50,659 nucleotides of DNA from Candidatus Kapaibacterium sp. (GTDB lineage Bacteria > Bacteroidota > Ignavibacteria > Kapaibacteriales > UBA4661), in the NCBI GenBank assembly GCA_025055035.1, contig JANWZB010000007.1, positions 1 through 50,659 on the forward strand, given 5' to 3'. The translations under genes were made by a program, and so were the position numbers. This document shows, piece after piece, positions 35,846 through 43,961 of this stretch. Under the pieces are notes generated by a model. That model was given only the letters and a program-made list of their open reading frames with translations. It was not told the origin of the DNA and made no database searches. The first letter of the stretch is position 1, and each line of letters opens with the position of its first letter.

Positions 35846-36949
35846 TCAGGTTCGTACAACCATAAGATTGACCACCCCTACTGCAAAGAACAGTACATGT
35901 GGCAACGCTGCCACGAAAGCAGGATGTGCATCATTGGCTAAGCCAAGCGTTTGACCAATACGCACGCATGCAATATATAGAAACGCAATAATCATCGCTG
36001 TCGTGATTTCAAGCGCTAGCCCTGCTTTCCGCCGCCCACTTGATGGCAGAACTGCAAAAAACATGACAATAACGTTTGCAAGGGGCAAGATTTGCTCGCC
36101 CCAGTACGCAATGCGCTGCTGCCGAACGTTGTTACCACCACGCTCTGATGCATCAATGTATTCCTTCAGTTCAGGGAATGTCAGTTCGCTTGTATTGCGC
36201 TGAGCATACATCAAGGTTGCTGGTGTCGTATGCGTTTGTACCGATAGCTCTTGCATTATCCGTACAGTAGGCTGTACGTGCATGGCAAGTGAAAAGCGAT
36301 ATTCGCACACATGGGTCAAAAGCCATGTGTTATTCACAGTATCATATCGAAACGAGCCAGCAAAGATGCGACGCACAATACGGGGCTGGTGTTCGGAAGA
36401 ATACTCTTCTAGCCGAAATCCAGAGCCTGACTTTGTCAAGTCGTCGTAATACCCTATGATTAGATTGTGCGTTGGTGTTTCACGAACATAGACGTTGTAG
36501 AGTGATGTCTCCAAGCGCCCTTTACCTAACGCTATACGTTCAAATTCAGCTTTGAAATGATTTGCACGCGGTACAATCCACCCATCGAAATACCATTGAA
36601 CACCCGATAGTATAATCCCCAAAGCCAAAAGGGGGAGCATAGTGCGTATTACACTCTGCCCACCTGCCTTCATTGCTGTCAACTCGTTCATTGTTGCAAA
36701 GCGCCCCATTGTGAATAATCCCGAGAGCAAGACAGCAACTGGTGTCGTCAGTTTGATGATTTCTGGCAAATAATTCAGGTAGAATGCGAGAATATAGCTC
36801 GGTGGTGTTTTGCGGTCTAGAAATCCATCAAGGTTCTCGAAAAGATGTACGATAATAAACAGAACACAGAGACTCAGCATCCCAAAAAAGAGTGTTGCGA
36901 CAAAGCGGCGCGTTATGTACACGTCTAGTATTCTTGGTCGCAAGAGCAT
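35846..36949 (-). CDS. LptF/LptG family permease
   Basis: 367 residues. The N-terminus RILDVYITRRFVATLFFGML is the standard opening of LptF/LptG proteins. Three membrane segments follow, with LPEIIKLTTPVAVLLSGLFTMGRFATMNELTAMKAGG as the family signature. A periplasmic beta-jellyroll comes next (about residues 130-260), then three more membrane segments. LptF and LptG form the transmembrane core of the Lpt transporter, which extracts lipopolysaccharide from the inner membrane. No partner permease or LptB is in the window, and the choice between F and G is not possible from this read. It is convergent with the barrel gene and 38 bases downstream of pyruvate kinase. Confidence 0.9.
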   Translation of the reverse strand: MLLRPRILDVYITRRFVATLFFGMLSLCVLFIIVHLFENLDGFLDRKTPPSYILAFYLNYLPEIIKLTTPVAVLLSGLFTMGRFATMNELTAMKAGGQSVIRTMLPLLALGIILSGVQWYFDGWIVPRANHFKAEFERIALGKGRLETSLYNVYVRETPTHNLIIGYYDDLTKSGSGFRLEEYSSEHQPRIVRRIFAGSFRYDTVNNTWLLTHVCEYRFSLAMHVQPTVRIMQELSVQTHTTPATLMYAQRNTSELTFPELKEYIDASERGGNNVRQQRIAYWGEQILPLANVIVMFFAVLPSSGRRKAGLALEITTAMIIAFLYIACVRIGQTLGLANDAHPAFVAALPHVLFFAVGVVNLMVVRT

Positions 36950-36987
36950 TGTTCACACAGTTCTGGATTGACTATCTAGGAAGCAGG

Positions 36988-38673
36988 CTATTTTAACTTC
37001 TCTATACAGAGCATATTCGTCTTGGAGCGTGCCTTGAGAGGACGTCCAATTGAGATAACAACCGTTGCACCTGGCTTAAGGTAATGGCGCTTGACAAGAG
37101 CTTCCTTGACATGTTCAATCGCTTCATCGGTCGAATCTACATCATCAAGCTGCACAGCTTGTACTCCCCAGAGTAAATTAACCCGACGCGACACAGCAGC
37201 ACTTTGGGTAAATGCAAAAATTGGCAGGAAAAATTTCCGTGATGACATATACCGTGCGATTTTACCAGTCGTTGTTACTGCAGCAATAGCATCAATCTTC
37301 ATCTCACGAATCACTGTACCGACCGCCCCCGAAATAGCATCAGCAAGTGCATCAGGCAAATTGATATCTAACGCTGCTTCTGCACGACGCTTAACAATCT
37401 CCTTTGTGCGAAATAGTTCAGCTTCAGCCTCCTCGCATATCATACGCATATATGACACTGCTTCCACTGGATACGCGCCAACACTTGTTTCGGCACTTAG
37501 CATAACAACATCCGTACCGTCAAATACTGCATTTGAGATATCACTTGCCTCTGCTCGCGTAGGGCGGGGATTTTGAATCATAGACTCTAGCATTTGTGTA
37601 GCAGTAATCACAGGCTTTGCTTGATTATTGCACAACGTGATAATCCGCTTTTGTTCAATTGGAACACGAGCAGCAGGAATTTCTACCCCCATATCACCAC
37701 GCGCCACCATAATCCCATCGGCAACATCAATGATTTTTTCAATATTTTCCAGTGCTTGAGGCTTCTCAATTTTAGCAATAATCCATTGTGTTCCACCATG
37801 TTTCTTGACATAATCCTTGCACTGTTGCACATCCTCCGCTGTACGCACAAACGAAAGTGCAATGAAGTCAAGATTATTGTTGATGGCGAAAATAATATCC
37901 TTCTTGTCTTTTTCTGTCATTGCTGGCTGATTCACATACACATCAGGCATATTAATACCCTTACGAGACTTCAGCAAGCCGCCATTTTCTACAATAGCGC
38001 GTACAACCTCTCCATCGCTAGAGCGAACTTTCACCTTCAACAATCCATCATCAAAAAGGACAACGCTTCCTACTTTCACATCTTGGGCAAACGTGGGATA
38101 GCGCACAGGGATGATATCATCGGGTTTACCGCGCCGTTCCCACACAGATTCATCAGCAAGGAAAATATCCGTGCCATTGACAATACTAATTGCCCCTTCG
38201 TGTAAATCACCAACACGGAGCTTCGGTCCTTGAACATCAGCCAGAATTGGTATATGAATACCAAGATCAGCTTCGACAGCCCGAATCATCTCAATCGCTT
38301 GCAGGTGAACTTCGTGCGAACCATGAGACATATTTAAGCGGAATGCCGTTGCGCCAGCTTCAATCAACGCCTTGATTTTCTCCTTCGACGCAATAGCCGG
38401 ACCGAACGTACACAGAATCTTTGTGCGATGAATTTTATTCCCCACTTTCAATTGTGTTTTTTTACCCATGTAGGCTTCAACGAGTTCTGCTACTGTTGGG
38501 CTGTCCTGCAGATGATAGTAGGTACTGGCGTCGTCGTTCAACGCACTAGTGCTACTGCGTTTTGTTACCTTCTTTTTTCCGCTCGAGCGTGCTGACTCCG
38601 AAGAGATAGAACGATGAGCTTTCACCTGTTGGGATAAGGTTTTCTTGGAACGCGACGCGGTAGATGGTGCCAT
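36988..38673 (-). CDS. pyk: pyruvate kinase with N-terminal extension
   Basis: 561 residues from the ATG at 38673; the track start at 38709 is a TTG. The core begins near residue 80 (KIHRTKILCTFGPA) and carries FRLNMSHGSHE, GIMVARGDMGVEIP (active-site loop), TRAEASDISNAVFDGTDVVMLSAETSVGAYP and a C-terminal domain with VTTTGKIARYMSSRK. It converts phosphoenolpyruvate and ADP to pyruvate and ATP. Usual length is about 470-480. The first 70 residues are a Ser/Lys/Arg-rich tail (SKKTLSQQVKAHRS, SSGKKKVTKRSS). An internal ATG at 38469 would give a normal-sized enzyme, so the long start is not certain. Confidence 0.95.
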   Translation of the reverse strand: MAPSTASRSKKTLSQQVKAHRSISSESARSSGKKKVTKRSSTSALNDDASTYYHLQDSPTVAELVEAYMGKKTQLKVGNKIHRTKILCTFGPAIASKEKIKALIEAGATAFRLNMSHGSHEVHLQAIEMIRAVEADLGIHIPILADVQGPKLRVGDLHEGAISIVNGTDIFLADESVWERRGKPDDIIPVRYPTFAQDVKVGSVVLFDDGLLKVKVRSSDGEVVRAIVENGGLLKSRKGINMPDVYVNQPAMTEKDKKDIIFAINNNLDFIALSFVRTAEDVQQCKDYVKKHGGTQWIIAKIEKPQALENIEKIIDVADGIMVARGDMGVEIPAARVPIEQKRIITLCNNQAKPVITATQMLESMIQNPRPTRAEASDISNAVFDGTDVVMLSAETSVGAYPVEAVSYMRMICEEAEAELFRTKEIVKRRAEAALDINLPDALADAISGAVGTVIREMKIDAIAAVTTTGKIARYMSSRKFFLPIFAFTQSAAVSRRVNLLWGVQAVQLDDVDSTDEAIEHVKEALVKRHYLKPGATVVISIGRPLKARSKTNMLCIEKLK

Positions 38674-38929
38674 ATGATGCGTACTCTCGAAAATTACACA
38701 AACAATCAATAATGACAGACTTATCGACGGGTAATTTAGTGAAAAAACACGTGAAATGCTAAGCGTTTACTTGCCATTCTCTCAGCTTCTGAGGATTTCA
38801 TGTATGCCGTTTGGCATATTCGCTACACATCTTCGATTTTGCTGTAATCTATACTCTTGCGATATTTACGCTCGTTCGGCACTTTTTCTCACTATTCTAT
38901 TTGCTAAATAAGCTTGAGCTTGTGTATTT

Positions 38930-39889
38930 ATGCACCACCGCACTGCTATTTCTGTTCACAGAACAGCGCACCATGCTATCCGTCCTGCACGCTTCGCTGG
39001 AATATGCTACCCTGCCCGCGAAACTGAACTGTCAGATATGCTTGACAGTGTCATATTTCAATCACACCACCTGACACTGTCAGGCACCCCTGTCAACAAA
39101 GGTGCACATGTGATTATCGCCCCACACATAGACTTTCGAGTTGGTCTCTCTGCATATGGTCCTGCATACTACGCTTTGTCGGACAGCAACGCAGATACAT
39201 TTATTATTTTAGCAACATCACACTACGGATGGGGCAGCTTATTTATACCCACATTCCAACACTTTACTACTCCGCACGGTATCGTGCGCACTGATACTGA
39301 GATTCTCTGTGCTTTGTATGACCGTTTACCAACGCTAAGCCGCGATGATACAGCACATCACGAAGAACATTCTATCGAGTTTGAAGTCGTATTCTTGCAA
39401 AGGCTCTTCGGGCACAGAGAATTTACTATTGTACCTATACTGGTCACATCGTTCTATCCACTCATCCATCGGTATCATACTCACCAGCATGCCCTTCCAA
39501 CACATTGCAAGGAATTTCAAGTATTTGTGGAAACTTTACAGCGTGTAGTAGAAGACTCTGGGAAAAACGCTGCCTACGTTGTGAGTGCCGATATGGCACA
39601 TATAGGGCGCAAATTTGATGACCCGTACGACGCCGCTACAATGCTTGCAACAGTTCAGCAAGAAGACATGTATTTACTTCAAGCGATGGAGACAGGTAAG
39701 AGCGCAGAGTACTTCCGGCGCATTGCTGCAGTACGCGATGCATATAAGATTTGTGGGCTACCTCCTGTCTATTCGATGCTCGAAATTGTCCATCCAGCAA
39801 ATGGCTCAGCTTTAGCATATCAACAATGGTACGAGCAGCCGACACAATCTGCCGTCACATACTCTAGTCTTGCGTACTACAAGCCTTAG
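38930..39889 (+). CDS. MEMO-family protein (AmmeMemoRadiSam system protein B)
   Basis: 319 residues. The family opening RPARFAGICYPARETELSDML is followed by IIAPHIDFRVG, ATSHYG, HEEHSIEFEVVFLQRLFG and VSADMAHIGRKFDD. The spaced His residues match the metal- or substrate-site histidines of human MEMO1 and bacterial homologues. In many bacteria this gene lies beside AMMECR1 and a radical-SAM gene; neither is in the window. Biochemical function is unknown. It stands alone, convergent with the CapA-like gene and divergent from pyk. Confidence 0.9.
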   Translation: MHHRTAISVHRTAHHAIRPARFAGICYPARETELSDMLDSVIFQSHHLTLSGTPVNKGAHVIIAPHIDFRVGLSAYGPAYYALSDSNADTFIILATSHYGWGSLFIPTFQHFTTPHGIVRTDTEILCALYDRLPTLSRDDTAHHEEHSIEFEVVFLQRLFGHREFTIVPILVTSFYPLIHRYHTHQHALPTHCKEFQVFVETLQRVVEDSGKNAAYVVSADMAHIGRKFDDPYDAATMLATVQQEDMYLLQAMETGKSAEYFRRIAAVRDAYKICGLPPVYSMLEIVHPANGSALAYQQWYEQPTQSAVTYSSLAYYKP

Positions 39890-39937
39890 GCTATGCAACA
39901 ACGTTGATTTGCTGTGCGTATCGTTCGCACTAAAGCT

Positions 39938-41155
39938 CTATTCCACCAAGCGAAACGTAGCAGTTGGCGTTGCGCATTGTTTGCGTATATGCTGCATCAC
40001 CTCGTGTAAACGGCGAGCGACAGAAGCTGAGTATGCTTGAGGGTCTTGTTCAAGCTCCCGCAGTGCTCGAGGAACATTAAGAACACGGTACTCGCTTTTT
40101 CCCCTGTGATAACGCTTTTCAACGTACGTTGGTGTGTATCCCAGACCAACAATCTTCGTTTTTCCCGAAGGACATTGTTTTTCAATATCAAGCCATATAA
40201 CTACCCCAGCTTCGCGTGGTTTTGTGCGCTGTCCTGAAATAAAGTTGCCCATAGAGTACACAACCGGAAACATCACTGTATCAAGTGTTTGCTCCAATAC
40301 ACGGACAACCACTCTATGCTCGACTGTTTGCACGACATGGGGGTGCGCTCCCAGAACAGCATGAGCACCTACACGCATCAGCCAGTCTGCAAAGCGGCGC
40401 TGCTCAGGACGCGGTTGCAACTGGTATTCTGAACCCCAGTGCAGCGAAACCAGGATGATGTCCGGACGCTCATGCAGAGCAAGGGACTGTAATGATTGTA
40501 TATCTGAACGTATTGCTGCTGAATCTATAATGTTTACCGTTGTGCTGTACTGCTGTGGAAGTGCTCCTTGATTCAGCCCGTATGTATAGGCAAGAAGTGC
40601 GATTCTTATTCCACGAACATTGATGACAAGCGGTTTTGAGCGCCTTTCTTGCGCGTATGTTGTACCAGTATGTGGTATATTTAGGCCATCGAGTACATGT
40701 ATAGTTCTCTTGATACCTGCATACTGGCGGTCGAACGAGTGATTATTTGCTGTTGTCAGGGCATCGAATCCCGCCTCTTGAAGAGCACGAGCGTAGGAAT
40801 CTGGGGAGTTAAATGCCGGGTACCCTGTATATCGTTGCTCGCGTCCAGCAAGTACGGTTTCTAAGTTACCAAATGCAAAGTCAGCGCGAGCAATGAGCGG
40901 AGCAATATGGGTATAGCACGGATTAAAATCATACTCCCCATTGCCCTGCAAAGCAGCAGTGAGCTGCGAGCTGTGGCACATGAAGTCCCCCACAGCAGCA
41001 ATTCGAATCGTTGTGGCAGTACATAGTACGTACTGTTCTCTCCTTGTACTCTGCGCTTGCTGTCCAGAAGCATACTCTGTAGCACAGATTACCCCTAGAA
41101 GGACTACTACACAGGCCTTAGCAGAGTAATGATACTGTCGCACAGCATGGTACAT
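39938..41155 (-). CDS. CapA-family (PGA_cap) metallophosphoesterase-like protein, exported
   Basis: About 405 residues from the ATG at 41155 (MYHAVRQYHYSAKACVVVLLG), which gives a signal peptide; the track start at 41197 adds 14 unlikely residues. PGA_cap landmarks are IAAVGDFMCHSSQL, ADFAFGNLETVL, ALTTANNHSFDRQY, VSLHWGSEYQ and LGAHPHVVQ. CapA is required for poly-gamma-glutamate capsules in Bacillus, but many homologues occur without capB/capC, as here, with unknown roles. It begins 56 bases after the NlpC/P60 gene in the same direction, so the two may act together on gamma-glutamyl links in the wall. Confidence 0.88.
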   Translation of the reverse strand: MYHAVRQYHYSAKACVVVLLGVICATEYASGQQAQSTRREQYVLCTATTIRIAAVGDFMCHSSQLTAALQGNGEYDFNPCYTHIAPLIARADFAFGNLETVLAGREQRYTGYPAFNSPDSYARALQEAGFDALTTANNHSFDRQYAGIKRTIHVLDGLNIPHTGTTYAQERRSKPLVINVRGIRIALLAYTYGLNQGALPQQYSTTVNIIDSAAIRSDIQSLQSLALHERPDIILVSLHWGSEYQLQPRPEQRRFADWLMRVGAHAVLGAHPHVVQTVEHRVVVRVLEQTLDTVMFPVVYSMGNFISGQRTKPREAGVVIWLDIEKQCPSGKTKIVGLGYTPTYVEKRYHRGKSEYRVLNVPRALRELEQDPQAYSASVARRLHEVMQHIRKQCATPTATFRLVE

Positions 41156-41211
41156 ATTGCGAGAAAGTGTTTCTCTATGAGGAGCTACTGCACACACATA
41201 ATGAATGCACT

Positions 41212-42201
41212 TTAGTTGTTCACTAGAGAGTAAGCTCGTAGAGGGACTCTCACATGCGGATACGATGCGCTGTTAGGGATGTGCTCTAGCAAAACATTTC
41301 CAAGGCGCTGCGGCATAAGCTCGTCGATATCGGATGGGCGCAAGCGTCGTGCACCGATAAAGCGCTTTCTATAGTATTCAGACTGCAGAGATGATATGGT
41401 AACGCCATAGCGCGAGCTTGCATGAGCAAAGAGATTCTCTCCAAGATATATACCAACATGCGATATGTACACAGCACGGCGCGTGTGAAAAAATACCAAG
41501 TCGCCAAATTCAAGCTTTTCACCTTCGGGTACAGGCTCGCCGATGGAAGCTTGATTTGCAGCAGTGCGAGGAAGAATCATTCCCGCAACAGTGCGATGTA
41601 CAACCGACGTGAAAGCTGAACAGTCTATACCTGTGCGGCGCGTTCCACCATAGTAATACGGTGTTCCTATCCAATCCATAATGACTGCCATGATATCGTT
41701 CTTTCGCAGTCCTGCTTGTGTAATGTTATCTTGGTTTTCCACTGCCTCAGGGTGGACATGGCGCATGTAACTCATCCAAAGTTTTTGGAATGAATTAATG
41801 TCAGCAGCAAAGTCTTCTGCCATGTCGTCCTCAATTTCTTCATCTTCTATATCGAAAGAATATGCATCTAGCTCATCTGTCAGATCTTCGCCATCAGCAT
41901 CGATAAAGCGTTGCAGATCTGGATCAGGATGATACTCAAGACCTGCAAGAGCAGCAAGCACCTTGCTTGATTGCAAAAAGGCGAATGCTTGCTTTCTACC
42001 TTGTACTGTATTGCAGAAGGGACGATAGCGCTTCTTCTTTGCTTTATACTTACTCTTGTGCTTCGCCTTGTGCTTAATATACTTGGCAGCTTTTTTCTTT
42101 TTCAGCTTGATTGCCGCTTGAAGGGGAAGAGAAGGAATAAGTAAGAAGAGAGCTACAAAGCCTGTGATAATCATCCAAATAGTACTTTTCCAACGATACA
42201 T
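41212..42201 (-). CDS. NlpC/P60-family cysteine peptidase with charged low-complexity regions
   Basis: 329 residues from the ATG at 42201, fixed by AGGAGG six bases upstream. A signal or anchor segment (FVALFLLIPSLPLQA) precedes a Lys-rich block of about 30 residues. An acidic block follows near residues 105-140 (DADGEDLTDELD, DIEDEEIEDDMAEDF). The NlpC/P60 domain occupies the second half: TPYYYGGTRRTGIDCSAFT (catalytic Cys), GDLVFFHTR, ISHVGIYLG (catalytic His) and FAHASSRYG (third residue). Such enzymes cleave the D-gamma-glutamyl-diaminopimelate bond of stem peptides. Opposite-charge blocks before the catalytic domain are unusual and may control surface binding. Confidence 0.92.
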   Translation of the reverse strand: MYRWKSTIWMIITGFVALFLLIPSLPLQAAIKLKKKKAAKYIKHKAKHKSKYKAKKKRYRPFCNTVQGRKQAFAFLQSSKVLAALAGLEYHPDPDLQRFIDADGEDLTDELDAYSFDIEDEEIEDDMAEDFAADINSFQKLWMSYMRHVHPEAVENQDNITQAGLRKNDIMAVIMDWIGTPYYYGGTRRTGIDCSAFTSVVHRTVAGMILPRTAANQASIGEPVPEGEKLEFGDLVFFHTRRAVYISHVGIYLGENLFAHASSRYGVTISSLQSEYYRKRFIGARRLRPSDIDELMPQRLGNVLLEHIPNSASYPHVRVPLRAYSLVNN

Positions 42202-42206
42202 TACGC

Positions 42207-42212
42207 CTCCTA
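42207..42212 (-). promoter_or_regulatory. Shine-Dalgarno deciding the NlpC/P60 start
   Basis: The minus strand reads AGGAGG, then five or so bases, then the ATG at 42201. This favours that start over the upstream one in the ORF track. Confidence 0.75.
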
Positions 42213-42708
42213 TTCTAATACAGTGTAACATCGCTGAAGTGTTGTGAGTGAGTACGACCAGCATAGCAATTGTGTACAAAGCACGTTTGTGGCATACAAT
42301 TTGCTGCTCCTAGCAGGTAGTGTATGACTTGATATTCATCCTACAGACTACCTCAACGGTAATGGTGAAAGTCAGTAAATATTCCTTGCGCGGGAAAAAG
42401 AATGTAGGCTGTGGACACCACTACTACATAGTGCTTGTGCAACACACTGCGTAGCTTACTACAAGCAACGCGAGTATTTGTTCTAAAAGTTTTCTAACAA
42501 ATAAGGGAGCATTGCGTTTCCACACACAATAGCTCACTACCACTCTACTTTTTAGTACAACAGAACAGACATGTCACCGAATATACAAAAGCCCATAACA
42601 ACGGGGAAAGAAAAAATTCTGCGTTAACCATTCATAGCTACTCTTTTAGATAGCAGTTTCAGATAGCAGCAAAATACTCTCCTGATGATTGATAGCCTCA
42701 CTAGGATT
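42213..42708. other. long gene-free interval (about 500 bases)
   Basis: No ORF with coding character is visible between the NlpC/P60 start and the asparaginase stop. It should hold the promoter of the NlpC-CapA unit and the 3' end of the asparaginase mRNA. I found no clear TTTG/TAnnTTTG promoter, terminator, tRNA or known riboswitch. AT content rises in its right half. Confidence 0.5.
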
Positions 42709-43929
42709 CTATTCTCCATCACGATAAATTCCTACATACATCTGCCCATCAGCATTGATATATCCACGATACATTCCCTCACTATTAAATGGCATTGCAA
42801 TAGTGCCAAGCGCATCTACAGCAATCACTCCTCCGACACCTCCACATTCGACAAGTTTCCTCATAACAACTTCACTTGCAGCACGCTGTAGCGGCAAGCC
42901 CTTGTATTCAACAAGGGCAGCAATGTCATGTGCAACAACATTGCGAATGAAATATTCCCCATGACCCGTAGCAGATACAGCACACGTTGCATTGTTTGCA
43001 TACGTTCCTGCGCCAATGATCGGCGCATCCCCTACTCTACCGTAACGCTTATTTGCCATACCTCCTGTAGAGGTCGCAGCAGCAAGATTACCAAACATAT
43101 CCAATGCTACCGCACCAACTGTTCCAAACTTCTGGTTATGTTGACGTTCTTCTATATAAACACTTCTAAGCATGCCAGATCGTATCTTGCGATAGTATGC
43201 TCGAGTTTTTCCTATTTGTACGGTATCAGGCTGCACTTGCCCTCTAGACGATGGGCGAGGAAATTCGTCCATACTTTGCTTGCTATTTGGCTTATTATCG
43301 CTTGGCTTATTATCGCGCTGCATACGCTCAAGTTCTCTTCGCTGGCTCTTGGTGATAAAGTATTTGTCATGTACAATTTGTACACCTTGCTCTCGTGCAA
43401 AGCGCTGAGCACCTAACCCCACGAGCATCACGTGAGGAGTATGTTCCATGACTTTTCGAGCCAGCAGGACAGGATTCTTGATCCCACGAACGCTCGCCAC
43501 AGCACCAGCCTTGAGCGTTTTCCCATCCATAATTGCAGCATCAAGCTCTACTGTACCATCAGCGGTGAGTACTGCACCTCTTCCTGCATTAAATAATGGA
43601 GAATCCTCAAGTACAACAACAGCAGCCGAAACGGCATCAAGTGCAGTTCCACCACGCTTTAGCACAGCATATCCAGTATTCAACGCTTCAGCAAGAGCGT
43701 GCCGATACTCTGCCTCGCGTTCTGGTGTCATCGAGCCACGGCGAATTGTACCAGCACCACCGTGAATCGCAAGAACTATTGGCTGTGTCTTCTTAGTACT
43801 TGCTACTGTTCCGCTATCATCAACCATTACACAATCAGAATACAAAAGTCTACATGCAGTATATAGTTTCTCTGTGCAGAGAATGTAACACAGTATCATC
43901 AATAATGTAGCATAGCTTCGCATACGCAT
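42709..43929 (-). CDS. isoaspartyl peptidase/L-asparaginase (Ntn-hydrolase, plant type)
   Basis: About 406 residues from the ATG at 43929, which has GAGG upstream and avoids running through the flippase gene as the 44274 start would. The precursor starts with a signal-like segment, then IVLAIHGGAGTIRRG, GGTALDAVSAAVVVLEDSPLFNAGRGAV and LDAAIMDG. Autoproteolysis should occur before the Thr of GTVGAVALDMFGNLAAATSTGG (about residue 269), generating the nucleophile. It hydrolyses beta-aspartyl dipeptides or asparagine. The linker before the cleavage site is long and carries DNKPSDNKPN, encoded by a tandem DNA repeat. Confidence 0.93.
   Translation of the reverse strand: MRMRSYATLLMILCYILCTEKLYTACRLLYSDCVMVDDSGTVASTKKTQPIVLAIHGGAGTIRRGSMTPEREAEYRHALAEALNTGYAVLKRGGTALDAVSAAVVVLEDSPLFNAGRGAVLTADGTVELDAAIMDGKTLKAGAVASVRGIKNPVLLARKVMEHTPHVMLVGLGAQRFAREQGVQIVHDKYFITKSQRRELERMQRDNKPSDNKPNSKQSMDEFPRPSSRGQVQPDTVQIGKTRAYYRKIRSGMLRSVYIEERQHNQKFGTVGAVALDMFGNLAAATSTGGMANKRYGRVGDAPIIGAGTYANNATCAVSATGHGEYFIRNVVAHDIAALVEYKGLPLQRAASEVVMRKLVECGGVGGVIAVDALGTIAMPFNSEGMYRGYINADGQMYVGIYRDGE
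43287..43316 (-). repeat. 15-bp tandem repeat (two copies) inside the asparaginase linker
   Basis: TTGGCTTATTATCGC occurs twice head to tail (43287-43301 and 43302-43316). Being 15 bp, it adds five residues per copy without shifting frame and encodes the repeated DNKPS/DNKPN in the autoprocessing linker. Confidence 0.85.
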
Positions 43930-43961
43930 ATATCCTCGCAAATGACTAGAGAACACTTTGG

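Noticed and set aside
38801-38816. TATGCC-GTTT-GGCATA inverted repeat upstream of the MEMO gene
   Set aside because: Six-base arms with no T-run and no promoter context; too short to call an operator.
42280-42708. Possible riboswitch in the long gap
   Set aside because: I could not build a convincing conserved core or a downstream gene that would fit; listed only as unexplained.
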